64,000 nucleotides of DNA from Corythoichthys intestinalis. Its lineage: Eukaryota; Chordata; Actinopteri; Syngnathiformes; Syngnathidae. Position 1 is the stretch's first letter. Every line of letters starts with the position of its first letter. The stretch is from NCBI RefSeq assembly GCF_030265065.1, contig NC_080398.1:26870482-26934481 (forward strand). The letters are read 5' to 3'. The position numbers and the translations under genes were made by a program. This document shows, piece after piece, positions 1-10,560 of the stretch. The notes below the pieces were generated by a model. That model was not told where the DNA came from. It did no database searches and worked only from the letters and a program-made list of their open reading frames with translations.

Positions 1-611
1 CACTTAACAAAAAAGTATTTTCGTAAAAGTTAGCCTGCTAACTAGCTATTAGCCACGTTCGCAGAGAGCCGTGCCTTAAATTACGAACAACTTCTTTGTT
101 TTCCAGCGAATATTTCGTTTTTAAAGTTAAACATCAAATCTACCTTCAAAATTCGACGTCCCGTTCACCAAAATGTTGATCCGACAGGACAAATGTTTGC
201 CCACTTCTTCATCGACGGTTCGCAAATCTTTCAGTGACCGCCCTCGGATTTTCAAATTTGTAGGACATCGCGCCAAAGCGTCGAGGCTCTAGTGAGGTCA
301 TATTCCCGCGACGTTTTGTCATCGGTTTAAACATAGATATTACATACATAGAACTAGATGCAAAAACTTGTAATTCGCGGCGTTAGTGACCGATGTCCAT
401 CTTAAAGCAGTACACTTCCCTGGCGAGCTCTGCTGTAAAACACTTAGCGCGGCGAAATCTTGACGGATTTTCAAACAGTTTGGTCTTTTTTTTGTGTGTG
501 TGTGTGTTTTCTAGTCACTTTATTGCTATGTTTCCTTATGTACGGGACTCTTTTTCTTTTGTTGGTGTGTGTGCTATGGACCCACTGTGAGATTCCTGAA
601 TAAAGATTTTA
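1..611. other. Intergenic DNA without a recognised gene
   Basis: No convincing coding exon is visible on either strand. The short open frames lack recognisable domains. The stretch at about 341-421 carries a module (ATAGAACTAGATGC, then CCATCTTAAAGCAGTACAC) that recurs in other repeats of this window, so at least part of this DNA is repetitive. A short TG-rich run lies near 494-509. Confidence 0.5.
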
Positions 612-874
612 TATATGGCGGAAAACACAGACAAGACTGAAAAAGCAGTTTCTACTCTTGCATTGCACAAACTGCGAGAGCAAACTGCTGCATTTTAAGA
701 TAAAACACCTGTTGTGTTTGATAGAACAATATGTCTATAGACCCTACTCACATGACGTCACAACCACGCCCCCGCGCCATATTGTCCGTCAACTCGTCGT
801 TGTTGGTGCATTACCGCTACGTAAATTCCTCCTATTATAGCGTGTTTTTCTGCTCGTTAACATTAATAATCAAA

Positions 875-1052
875 ATGGTGAAGGCGTGTGTGGCGGTCAG
901 TTGCAATAACAGAGAAGATAGACGGAGAGACTTGAGGTTCTACCGTATTCCGAGAGACCCGGAGAGGAGAGCGAGATGGACTGCTGCAATTCGACGAGAA
1001 AACTGGGCTCCAAACGATTACCACAGATTATGTAGTAGTCATTTTATATCTG
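875..1052 (+). CDS. THAP zinc-finger exon of a DNA transposon
   Basis: This open exon starts MVKACVAVSCNN and runs to a GT donor at 1053, encoding about 59 residues. It has the C2CH pattern of THAP domains: the CVAVSC cysteine pair, then FYRIP, a tryptophan in RARW, and CSSHF near the end supplying the last Cys and His. THAP domains bind DNA and are common at the N-terminus of P-, Kolobok- and ISL2EU-type transposases. The rest of the transposase is not present, because the following DNA is a hAT insertion and then the other end of the element. A domesticated host THAP gene is possible but unlikely, since the exon lies a few hundred bases inside the inverted terminal repeat. Confidence 0.7.
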
Positions 1053-1518
1053 GTAAGATGCATTTAATATATATTTAAAGGGTTTTGGGCTGACAACCAC
1101 AATTAAGATCATTGCTAGGCTAATCGCCGACAACATACCGTTTCAAATTCAAGATGCTTATTTCTTCCACCATCATTACATTTTGAGTAATATTTAGCTG
1201 GTACCAAGTGAAAGAAGCTGGCCTCGTCTACGGATGATCAGTTAAACAAGTGTGTCCAAACCTTTTGCAAAGGGGGCCAGATTTGGTGTGGTAAAAATGC
1301 GGGGGGCTACCTTGGCTGATTTACATAGAACAATATATTTATACAAATTTTAGCAAGCCCTTCTGTGTGTCACATTTGCTTTATTATTTTTTTAAATTCA
1401 TAATTTCAACAGTGTCGTCTTTGTGGCAGTGGCGCCTCCAGAAATTTTTCATAGGGGTGGCCAGATGGGGCCACTTAAAATCCTGGGGTGGCCAAAACTA
1501 AAAGCCATAATTTCAGGT

Positions 1519-2097
1519 TGTTACGCCCCGGTCTAGGGGTTTCAGGACGCAACATTGGGTGTGCTCCTCCCGTCAAACCCTCACCCAGAAAAGCCAGTGA
1601 AAACGAAAAAAAGTCAAGAGCAGTTTCTTTATTTGGCTCAGAGGGAGACAGTCGCCAAAATAACAAACAAAACAATCTATGAAAACCCTGTCTTCCCTAA
1701 CAAAACTAAAAAGGTCAAATTAAAGACATTTCCTTTACCTACCTCCTTGCAACAAAAACAGGAGAAAACTGTGCAAAACAAAAAGGCATCTGCCTCCTAC
1801 ATTACTGCTCAACTATATACAATATGTACAAAGATTATTCGAACAGGAATCACTGCTGAACCGAACACACAAACTGGCGTTTCTGAATGCTGGTCTGGCT
1901 GACGAGGAGGACGAGTGCTGGTGGCAGGCTTCTTAAATAGGCCAGGAAGTCCACACCTTGGCCAATGAGGGGTCACCAATCAGGAGTGGTTGAATCAGCA
2001 GCACCTGCACCTAATTCATTCAATTAGCCACCAAACTCACGCACACACACAGTGGAAAAAGCAGTAAAAAGAACAATTGACCCACAGGGTCATAACA
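1519..2097 (-). repeat. 3' LTR of the Gmr1-like element
   Basis: This 579-bp direct repeat matches 6838-7416 almost exactly. In the element's orientation this is the downstream LTR. A G-rich tract ending GGTGGTGGGG lies just inside it (about 2098-2110, read on the minus strand) and is the likely plus-strand primer site. Confidence 0.93.
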
Positions 2098-2146
2098 CCC
2101 CACCACCTAAAAATCGGACATTTACCCCCCAGTGTAAATGTGCGAT

Positions 2147-5100
2147 TCAGAGTGCTCGGGATAATGCATCAGCCAGTACATTTTCATTTCCTTTTTTATG
2201 ATGAACCTCGATGTTGAAATCTTGCAATAACAAGGACCAGCGCATCAGACGTTGGTTGCTATTCTGCATCTGAGTCAAAAACACGAGTGGGTTATGGTCA
2301 GTGAATACAAGAGTGGGCACAGAGCTTGACCCGATGTACACCTCAAAATGTTGTAAAGCCAGTAACAAGGCCAGAGCCTCCTTTTCTATAGTGCTGTAGT
2401 GTAACTGGTGTTTATTAAACTTTTTCGAAAAGTAACAAACTGGGTGATCAACATTACGGTCGTCTTCCTGCAGGAGGACGGCACCTGCACCAAGTGCGCT
2501 GGCGTCGACCTCTACTTTAAAGGGGCGAGCGAAGTTCGGGGCTGAGAGCACAGGCGCACTACAGAGGAGGACTTTAGTGGCTTCAAACGCGAGCTGACAG
2601 TTATCGGACCAACGAAAAGGGGATTTGGTGCTGGTCAGACTAGTCAGTGGAGCAACAACGTCAGCGAAATTTTTACAGAATGCCCGGTAATACCCAGCCA
2701 TCCCCAAAAAACGCCTGAGGTCACGGCGGTTTTGGGGTGCTGGAAAATCAATGATGGCCTGAACCTTTGCCAGTACAGGGCAAACCTGGCCCTGACCGAC
2801 CTTTTTCCCCAGATAGGTAATGGTTGCTTTACCGAATTCACATTTTGCTAAATTTAATGTCAGAGAGGCAGCACATAAACGATCAAATATTTCACCAAGA
2901 GTTTTCATATGTTCAGGCCATGTTTGAGAATAGGCAACTATGTCGTCTAGATAGACCTCACAATTACGAACGCTACCTAAAACAATATTCATCAGCCGTT
3001 GGAAAGTAGCTGGTGCATTTCGAAGTCCGAATGGCATGACTGTGTACTGTAAAAAATGATCAGGGGTGACAAAGGCACTTATTTCCGAAGCACGTTTTGT
3101 TAGCGGGACCTGCCAATAGCCTTTGAGAAGGTCTAATTTGGTCACAAATTTAGCAGAGCCTAGCCTATCAACACAGTCATCCATTCGAGGTAATGGGAAC
3201 GAGTCAGGTTTAGTGATGGCATTAACTTTGCGGTAATCGGTACAGAAACGTGATGTCTGATCAGGTTTTGGTACGAGCAGCGAAGGGGAGCTCCAAGCGC
3301 TACAGCTTGGGACGGCGAACCCATGATCAAGAAGATACCTTACTTCTTTCTCCATCATGGCACGTTTTGTCGGATTCACACGATAGGCATGCTGTTTGAT
3401 TGGCTTATGATCCTCCACATCAATGTCATGTTCCAAGACCTTTGTCTGGGAGGGGATGTCTTGAAACAAGCGCGAATATCTGTGGATGAGATTACATATG
3501 TCAGAGCGAGCAGGGCTTGAAAGGTGCGCTAAGTATACCTCCAGATTCATCAAGACCTCAGAGTTTTGAAGGCGTGCACAGGATGTGGAGCTGTGTTTTT
3601 CATTCAGCCCATCAACACTAGGATGGTACGGTGGCTGTGCAGCAGACAAAGCAGTAATAGGGGCAGCGGTACTCTTATCACGGTCGATATATGGTTTTAA
3701 CATGTTGATGTGACATACACGAGTCTTTTTCCTGCGATCAGGGGTCTGAAGTACATAATCGGTTTCACTAAGTTTTCGGTCTATAACATACGGGCCAGAG
3801 AATTTTGAACGCAACGCAGCACCCACGATGGGCAACAACACAAGAACCTGGTCACCAGGCTGAAAAGTTCGCACTACGGCCTTTTTGTCATAACGGATTT
3901 TCATGTTGCTTTGGGCAACCTTCATTGAATTACGGGCCAAATCGCATGCATGATGCAGTCTTTCTCGGAAAGAGCTAACATAGTCTAACACGTTTTGTTC
4001 AGGGTTTGAGTTATCAGAAAGCCACTTTTCACGAAGTAAGCGCAATGGTCCACGTACAGTGTGGCCAAAAACTAAATCGGCTGGACTAAAGCCAAGGGAT
4101 TCTTGAGGAGTTTCTCGAATGGCGAATAGCAGCAAAGGTAGACCTTCATCCCATTCTCTGTTTGACTCAGTACAGAATTTACAAAGCATACTTTTAAGTG
4201 TTTGGTGAAACCTTTCTAATGCACCCTGACTCTCGGGATGGTAGGCACTGGAAGCATGATGTTTAATATTGAGCTCTGACATGACTTGAGCAAAGACTTT
4301 AGACATGAAATTTGACCCTTGGTCACTTTGAATGCTTTTCGGAAGGCCGAATGTAGAAAAGAACTTTACCAGTGCTTTTACAATGGCGCGGGTTTTCAGA
4401 GAGCGCAAGGGGATAGCCTCAGGGAAGCGAGTAGAAGCACACATGATAGTTAAAATATAAATGTTACCTGATTTGGTTCGTGGAAGGGGACCAACACAGT
4501 CTACAATAACATGCGAGAAGGGTTCACCAACAACAGGAATTGGCCTAAGGGGTGCAGCAGAAACTACTTGGTTAGGTTTACCAGACACTTGACAAGTATG
4601 ACAGGATTGACAATATTTCACAACATCAGATATTAGTCCTGGCCAGAAAAAAAAACGGAGGATGCGGTTATAGGTTTTTCTAACACCTAAATGGCCAGAC
4701 ATACAATGATCATGGGCCAAACACAGAACTTGGGTACGAAAAGGTTTTGGGACGACAATTTGGCACACAGAGTCGTGCGTAAAACCTGAACTAGGCGACC
4801 AGAGGCGCATTAGGACCCCATTTTCAAGGTGGTAAGAAACTGATTTTAGGCTTTTGGGATTCTTGATCAAGGCAAAACAATGAGACAAACTACTGTCGCC
4901 ATTTTGGGCTGCAATTAGCTGATCTTTGTCTACTGATAGTGTCAGATCATCATTAACAGAATGAGACTTAATAGGAACTACTTTTTTACGGGTTGGGAGT
5001 GTCTTTGTTGGATTGTTAGAGCACAAAAATGTGTCACTAAGATCCACCAAGTCACCCATTTTTCGTGCCTGAGCACGAGTCACAGCACACACAGGAAATA

Positions 5101-6833
5101 AAGGTAGATCTGCCCCCACCTGATCAGGAACATGTCTTTCAGAACACGGATTTTCGATTACCTCGGGAGAAGGGTAGACTTTCCCACCGGCCAAATCATT
5201 CCCGAGTATCAAATCAACTCCATCGATCGGGAGCTGGGGTCTAACTGCAATTTTTACTTTGCCTGTTACAAAACAAGATGTCAAATACAGAAAATGCAAA
5301 GGTGCACGCACTTCACTCAGTTTTACACCCAACATTAAAATATCTGAGCCAGAATAAGACTCAGGTGAAAAAGGGAGAACATCCCCACGAATAATCGATT
5401 GCTTTGCCCCAGTATCCCGCAGAATAGTGATAGCGACCGGCTTTGTGTTTTCCAATGTTACTGAACCTTTTGAGACGAATGGTTGAAAATCTGCGTCAAC
5501 CTGGTGTTTTGGTGTTGCTAGATTCACGCTAGCAGCAGATTTTCTGGTCTGAACTGATGCTATTGAGGATGGTGGTTTGGCGCTTTTAGATTCTTTTCTT
5601 TTCAAGATGGGGCAGGAGCCAATCAGGTGTCCTCGCTCATGGCAGTAAAAACATTCACGGGTTTCTGTAACTGAAGAAACGGTGACAGGGTTACGGCGAT
5701 AGGTTTTAGGGGATCGAGGTTTGTCAATGGTAGCTGAATCACGACGGGTTATTGGTGAGGACACATGTTTGTGTGTCAATGCGAACTCATCTGCCAGTAC
5801 CGCGGCGTCAGTAAGGCAGGTGGTTTTCTGTTCATTTAAATAAACGACTATTCTCTCAGGAAGACAATTTTTAAATTCTTCCATCAATATTAACTCACGT
5901 AAATTGTCGAAATTCTTAATCTTGCTAGCTTGGCACCATCTGTCGAACAAAGTAGTTTTCTCCCTCGCGAACTCTACATAGGTTTGGGTGGCAGTTTTTC
6001 CACATTTTCTAAATTTTTGCCTATATGCCTCTGGCACTAACTCATACGCGCGAAGGACGGTGGCTTTCACAACATCGTAATTTAGGCCGTCTTCTAAAGA
6101 CAGCGAGGTGCACACTTCCTGGGCTTTTCCAACTAATCTACATTGAAGCAATAAGGGCCACACTTTTTTTTGGCCAATTCAATGTAGCTGCAACACGTTC
6201 GAACACATTAAAGTACGAGTCCACTTCAGACTCTCTGAAAGGTGGAACTAATGCGATGTGCCGGCTAACATCAAACCCTTCATGAGGCATACCTGTGAGC
6301 GGTGACTGTGGGGTCGAGGGGCTGGCTGTAGGAGCCGCACCCCGCTCTAGCTCCAGAGCTTTCACCCGAAGATGCATGGCTTCCACCTCCAACTCCTTGT
6401 GTCTCACCTCAACCTCTTTTATGCGAAGCGTTATCCTCAGCTCCTCGGCCGACATAGCAGCCTGACTTGGGGAGGTACGGAGTGGGGGAACACCAGGCAG
6501 AGCACCTGGCCCCTCTGTCGGGGCTGGCTCACCAAACAAACCCCTGTCTTTTAACACATTGAACAGGAGCTCACGTAGTTCAGGTTTCCTGATGTTAGGA
6601 GGCACAATCACCTCAAAAGCGTGTGCAATTAAAACAAGATCGTCCTTTCTACATTTCTCAAGTACCTGTACGGTCGGATTGATAACAAAATCCTCTACAT
6701 TAAATTCCATAGTCGCCACCACCAAAAAGAAAGAACTGCCAACCAAAAGCAGCCAACGAGGCAGAAAACAACCAAAGACACTCACCAGGAAAGGCGACGA
6801 ACGACGATAAAAAAGCAACGGACGAGCCCCCAA
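2147..6833 (-). other. gag-pol coding region of the Gmr1-like element
   Basis: The region encodes a gag-like part whose middle resembles the SCAN-domain fold region of Gmr1 gag proteins, a CCHC zinc knuckle, an aspartic protease with DTGA, an integrase with HHCC finger and GPY/F-like tail, a reverse transcriptase and an RNase H. The order is gag-protease-integrase-RT-RNase H. It fills almost all the space between the LTRs. No envelope-like frame is seen. It is treated here as a fossil element; it looks nearly whole with about one apparent break. Confidence 0.9.
6819..6832 (-). promoter_or_regulatory. Primer-binding site, tRNA-Pro type
   Basis: Read on the minus strand, TGGGGGCTCGTCCG begins 5 bases inside the 5' LTR. 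Its 14 bases match the proline-tRNA primer-binding site used by murine leukaemia virus and many other elements. The match ends after 14 of the usual 18 positions. Confidence 0.75.
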
Positions 6834-6837
6834 ATCA

Positions 6838-7416
6838 TGTTACGCCCCGGTCTAGGGGTTTCAGGACGCAACATTGGGTGTGCTCCTCCCGTCAAACCCT
6901 CACCCAGAAAAGCCAGTGAAAACGAAAAAAAGTCAAGAGCAGTTTCTTTATTTGGCTCAGAGGGAGACAGTCGCCAAAATAACAAACAAAACAATCTATG
7001 AAAACCCTGTCTTCCCTAACAAAACTAAAAAGGTCAAATTAAAGACATTTCCTTTACCTACCTCCTTGCAACAAAAACAGGAGAAAACTGTGCAAAACAA
7101 AAAGGCATCTCCCTCCTACATTACTGCTCAACTATTTACAATATGTACAAAGATTATTCGAACAGGAATCACTGCTGAACCGAACACACAAACTGGCGTT
7201 TCTGAATGCTGGTCTGGCTGACGAGGAGGACGAGTGCTGGTGGCAGGCTTCTTAAATAGGCCAGGAAGTCCACACCTTGGCCAATGAGGGGTCACCAATC
7301 AGGAGTGGTTGAATCAGCAGCACCTGCACCTAATTCATTCAATTAGCCACCAAACTCACGCACACACACAGTGGAAAAAGCAGTAAAAAGAACAATTGAC
7401 CCACAGGGTCATAACA
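6838..7416 (-). repeat. 5' LTR of the Gmr1-like element
   Basis: This 579-bp LTR is the upstream copy in the element's orientation and should carry its promoter. It ends TG...CA and is nearly identical to 1519-2097. Confidence 0.93.
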
Positions 7417-7630
7417 AGGTTTCATTATTATTGCAGTAAAAAAGGTCAGGGGAAAACTATCAGAAGGACTTAAGGACACTGCTACTGATATACTTTGGTG
7501 TATTGTGTAATATTTGATTTTACTAATGATTTAATGTGCATAGTCCATAACTGTCCAGTCAACATTTTGAGTTCCACAGCAATTGTTTTATTGCGTTATG
7601 TATATATTTGGCATAAGGTGTACATTTAAC

Positions 7631-7807
7631 TAGGGCTGTCAAACGATTAAAATTTTTAATCGAGTTAATCATAGCTTAAAAATTAATTAATCGTAATTAA
7701 TCGCAATTCAAACCATCTGTAAAATATGCCATATTTTTCTGTAAATTATTGTTGGAATGGAAAGATAAGACAAGACGGATATATACATTCAACATACTGT
7801 ACATAAG

Positions 7808-7846
<39 letters not shown>

Positions 7847-8436
7847 TGTATTTGTTTATTATAACAATAAATCCACAAGATGGAATTAAAATTTACATTC
7901 TTTCTGTAAAAGGGATCCACGGATAGACTTTTAATTCTTAAAGGACAAATGTGAGTTTGTATATTGTGACTAAATATTGCCATCTAGTGTATTTGTTGAG
8001 CTTTCAGTAAATGATACTGTAGTGACTTAACTGTTCTGCCCAAATGCATGATGGGAAGTGGTGCAACCATGACTGTGTGTGGTGGCTGCAAATGCTATAT
8101 GTTCTCTGCGTCGGGTACACTACAGGGTGTTAAGAAAAAAATAAACTCCTGTCACTCTTCCCCATGGCGCATCCCACAATATTTATAGTTGCTGTGGGAG
8201 AGATGACAAAGTTTTTCCCAATTAAAAGCACGGACCCAATGAGAGCTTGTATCTACTCCACGCACTTGACACTGCCTCTGATCTGTGTATATAAGTAAAA
8301 CAGTGCCATTGTTGGCTGTTTGCGTCAATACGTGAGTGAGTCACACCGCGAATGCGTGAATTGCGATAAATATTTCACGTGATCAATTTTTAAAAAATAA
8401 TTACCGCCCGTTAACGCGATAAATTTGACAGCCCTA
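7631..8436. mobile_element. hAT MITE of the TAGGGCTGTCAAA family (family C)
   Basis: Ends TAGGGCTGTCAAA and TTTGACAGCCCTA are flanked by the 8-bp duplication CATTTAAC (7623-7630 and 8437-8444). It holds an AT dinucleotide run at about 7810-7845 and no coding sequence. Related copies lie at 34379-36144, about 28104-29550, 63008-64000 and 63037-63633. Confidence 0.9.
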
Positions 8437-8948
8437 CATTTAACAAAACAAAATAAATGCATTCATTTGGGATGAAATGCATAACTGATGCTACAACAAT
8501 CTAACAATATACTGGCAAGCGGGATGGCTAGTGGGGTGGCCAACCAATTTATAGGGGTGGCCGTGGCCACCCCCTGGTGGCGCCACTGCTTTGTGGCTTT
8601 CTCTTTCGACACTCGGACTCTTGCGAAATACTGCTGCTGTGAAAAAATAAACTAGCTTCAAGTTGCTATAATTTCTCGCTGCATGTCTTCCCTGTAATGT
8701 TGTCGTACATGTCAGCGTGTCTTGTTTAGTAATATTCCGTCACATCGAACTCTTTGAAAACAGCGACTGTCTCTTTGCAAATGAGGCAGACACAGTTGTT
8801 GCGTGTTTTATTGAAGAAATAGTCCAATATCCACCTATCCTTGAAGCGTCGGCCATCGCAGTCAACTTTTTTTTTTATTGATTGTCGCCATTTTAGAAAA
8901 TTGGGTCACACGGGGTAATGTTGCTTAGAGTGCTGCTCTTAAAGTTTT

Positions 8949-9176
8949 TCAAACTTTCTTGAGAATAGGCTGCTTTTGTGTGGACAAGTTAGTTGTAGAT
9001 AGCAGATGTAGGTAGCAGATGTCAGGCAGAGAGGGCGAAGACATCGGGTCGAAAAATATCGATTTAGGAATCGAATATGGATCTGGCGAATGGATAGACT
9101 GAAGCTTTTCCACATAACGCCTTTTATGCAACGCATCCAATGGGTTTACAGCGTCTGAAAGCACCGGGGCTTCCAT
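8949..9176 (-). pseudogene. Remnant of the YqaJ-type partner protein of the THAP transposon
   Basis: The 75-residue frame contains LHKRRYVEKL, then SPDPYSIPKS and a LPDICYLHLL stretch. These resemble the N-terminal RY..KL...DPY.LP....LP....DI..YL pattern of the YqaJ/SWIM-type proteins found beside ISL2EU transposases. A second, longer frame of this kind lies at 18385-18708. It lies about 120 bp inside the right inverted repeat and converges with the THAP exon at the other end. The assignment rests on pattern similarity read by eye. Confidence 0.45.
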
Positions 9177-9974
9177 GAATTGCTCTATAAACTGAACGAC
9201 TAATTGAAACCATTGAGAATAGGGCTAAACAGAGACGGACAATATGGCGGCCGGATACAGTGACACGTCATTCTGTGACATTGGTGAGTAGGGTCTATAT
9301 GCTGCCATAGCAGATTCATGGCGCATTAATCCCCCGAACTATATTTAATTTGTCCGTTTTACCCTGAAAACACCCGTTTACAGATGTCGTGCAACCGCTT
9401 TTGTTTCAACCCAGCCATAATACGAAGGTAATCAAATTTTTATTATTCAAAATGTTTGTCGTTTTTAGCTAGAATCATTAATTGATGTCTCATATTTCGT
9501 TTAAAAAATTTTTTTTTTTAAGTTTAATATATGTGAGTGAATAATTTTTTAAACAAATTATGTCACAATGAAAAAAATGGCGTCTGTAAAAAAAGTCACG
9601 GATGTCTACCTCATAACTATCGCTTAATTGTATTTTTTTGTTACCGTGGCATTTTTCGATACAATCGATCCAAACAGTTGAAAAAAGAATGTTTAGAAGG
9701 GTAAATATATGAAAATCTCGACTACTCCTTGATGTCTGCGATTTCTGCATCGCGACCCTTGTTATATTACCATGTTTCACCCGTAAAATCCTCCAAAAAT
9801 CCAGCTGTGGCCATTCACAGCCGTGTCTTGACACTCAGTGATACATGCTACATGGAGTTTTTGGATCGAAACAAGGTAAAGTACGCGATAATATAGGACA
9901 ATTTTGAGTATGGCCAAATTGCGGATCTCAGTGCGGTACTTCAAGTCACCTGAGTGTTTTCCGCCATATACATA

Positions 9975-9978
<4 letters not shown>

Positions 9979-10019
<41 letters not shown>

Positions 10020-10024
10020 TATAT

Positions 10025-10064
<40 letters not shown>
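9979..10064. repeat. AT then GA microsatellite
   Basis: An (AT)n run at about 9979-10013 is followed by (GA)n at about 10028-10064. It lies between two oppositely oriented copies of MITE family A. Confidence 0.95.
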
Positions 10065-10068
<4 letters not shown>

Positions 10069-10560
10069 CACTCAAAAAACTCCAGGCCCAGGAGCCAAAT
10101 CGCCACATCAATTTGTGTGGCCCACGAAAGTAAATCAGGTGCATTGACTTAGATTTAATGAGAGAAAATATGGAAGAAAACACTGAGGTGACTTGAAGTT
10201 CTGCTCAGAGACCCCCAATTTGGCCAAATTTCAAAATTGTCTGATATGCATGTGTGATACATCATTGGAAAGGTTAAAATCTCTATTTTCTGGGGAAAGA
10301 AGAATTTTGAACAGGAGGGCAATTAAAAAAAAAAAAAAAAAAAAAAAAGCTTTTTAAACAGCAAAACCCTACCTGGAGGTGAGAGCACGCGAGAGCAGAA
10401 TTACAGACACCATGATTTTAACGAGATATTATCGCATACTTGTTTCGATCCAAAAACTCCATGTAGCACGCATCACTGAGTGTCAAGACACAGCTGTGAA
10501 TGACCACAGCTGGATTTTTGGGGGGGGGATTTTATGGGTGAAACATGATAATATAACAAG

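Larger units (their letters stand above)
1519..7416 (-). mobile_element. Gmr1-like Ty3/Gypsy LTR retrotransposon, young and near whole
   Basis: The element is 5.9 kb with two 579-bp LTRs that end in TG...CA and share the flanking duplication AGGT (1515-1518 and 7417-7420). The LTRs differ at only about two positions, so insertion is recent. The coding region reads on the minus strand, in order: gag-like region (about 6830-5660), zinc knuckle (near 5640), protease (near 5415), integrase with its HHCC finger and catalytic core (about 4720-4180), reverse transcriptase (about 3400-2820, YLDD box near 2950) and RNase H (about 2560-2150). Integrase upstream of reverse transcriptase is the hallmark of the Gmr1 clade, first known from cod. 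It looks close to whole, with about one apparent break. It sits inside the hAT MITE at 1427-8588. Confidence 0.93.
1427..8588. mobile_element. hAT-type MITE (about 450 bp) split by an LTR retrotransposon and another MITE
   Basis: Ends are CAGTGGCGCC (1427) and GGCGCCACTG (to 8588). The flanking 8-bp duplication CTTTGTGG is perfect (1419-1426 and 8589-8596), as expected for hAT elements. Subterminal GGGGTGGCC repeats occur at both ends. Removing the two nested insertions leaves about 450 bp with no coding capacity. Confidence 0.85.
740..9295. mobile_element. THAP-domain DNA transposon (ISL2EU-like), internally deleted and itself invaded
   Basis: Inverted ends GACCCTACTCAC (740) and GTGAGTAGGGTC (to 9295) are flanked by TATA on both sides. 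Comparison with the uninterrupted MITE copy at 57261-58256 shows the unoccupied site carrying TATA once. Inside the left end is a THAP zinc-finger exon on the plus strand. Inside the right end is a minus-strand frame like the N-terminus of the YqaJ-recombinase partner protein of ISL2EU elements. Without the nested 7.2 kb hAT insertion it would be about 1.4 kb, far too short for the full protein set, so it is non-autonomous. Kolobok elements also carry THAP domains but use TTAA targets; ISL2EU-like is the better but unproven call. Confidence 0.6.
616..9966. mobile_element. TATA-flanked MITE (family A, copy 1), split by later insertions
   Basis: The ends are inverted repeats beginning TGGCGGAAAAC, and both are flanked by TATA (612-615 and 9967-9970), which reads as a 4-bp target duplication. 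Two further copies lie at 10171-12728 and 57261-58256. The third is about 1 kb and uninterrupted and shows the element without its insertions. Copy 1 reads in the opposite sense to copies 2 and 3. It has been split by a THAP-type transposon at 740-9295. I see no transposase of its own, so it is a non-autonomous element; the superfamily is not recognised. Confidence 0.75.

Noticed and set aside
875-1052. Host THAP gene
   Set aside because: The exon lies just inside a transposon end and has no downstream host exons; a transposase origin explains it better.
9490-9834. Minus-strand frame [13 protein letters not shown], also seen at 57563 on the plus strand
   Set aside because: It recurs only because it belongs to MITE family A; the frames break at different points and no domain is visible.
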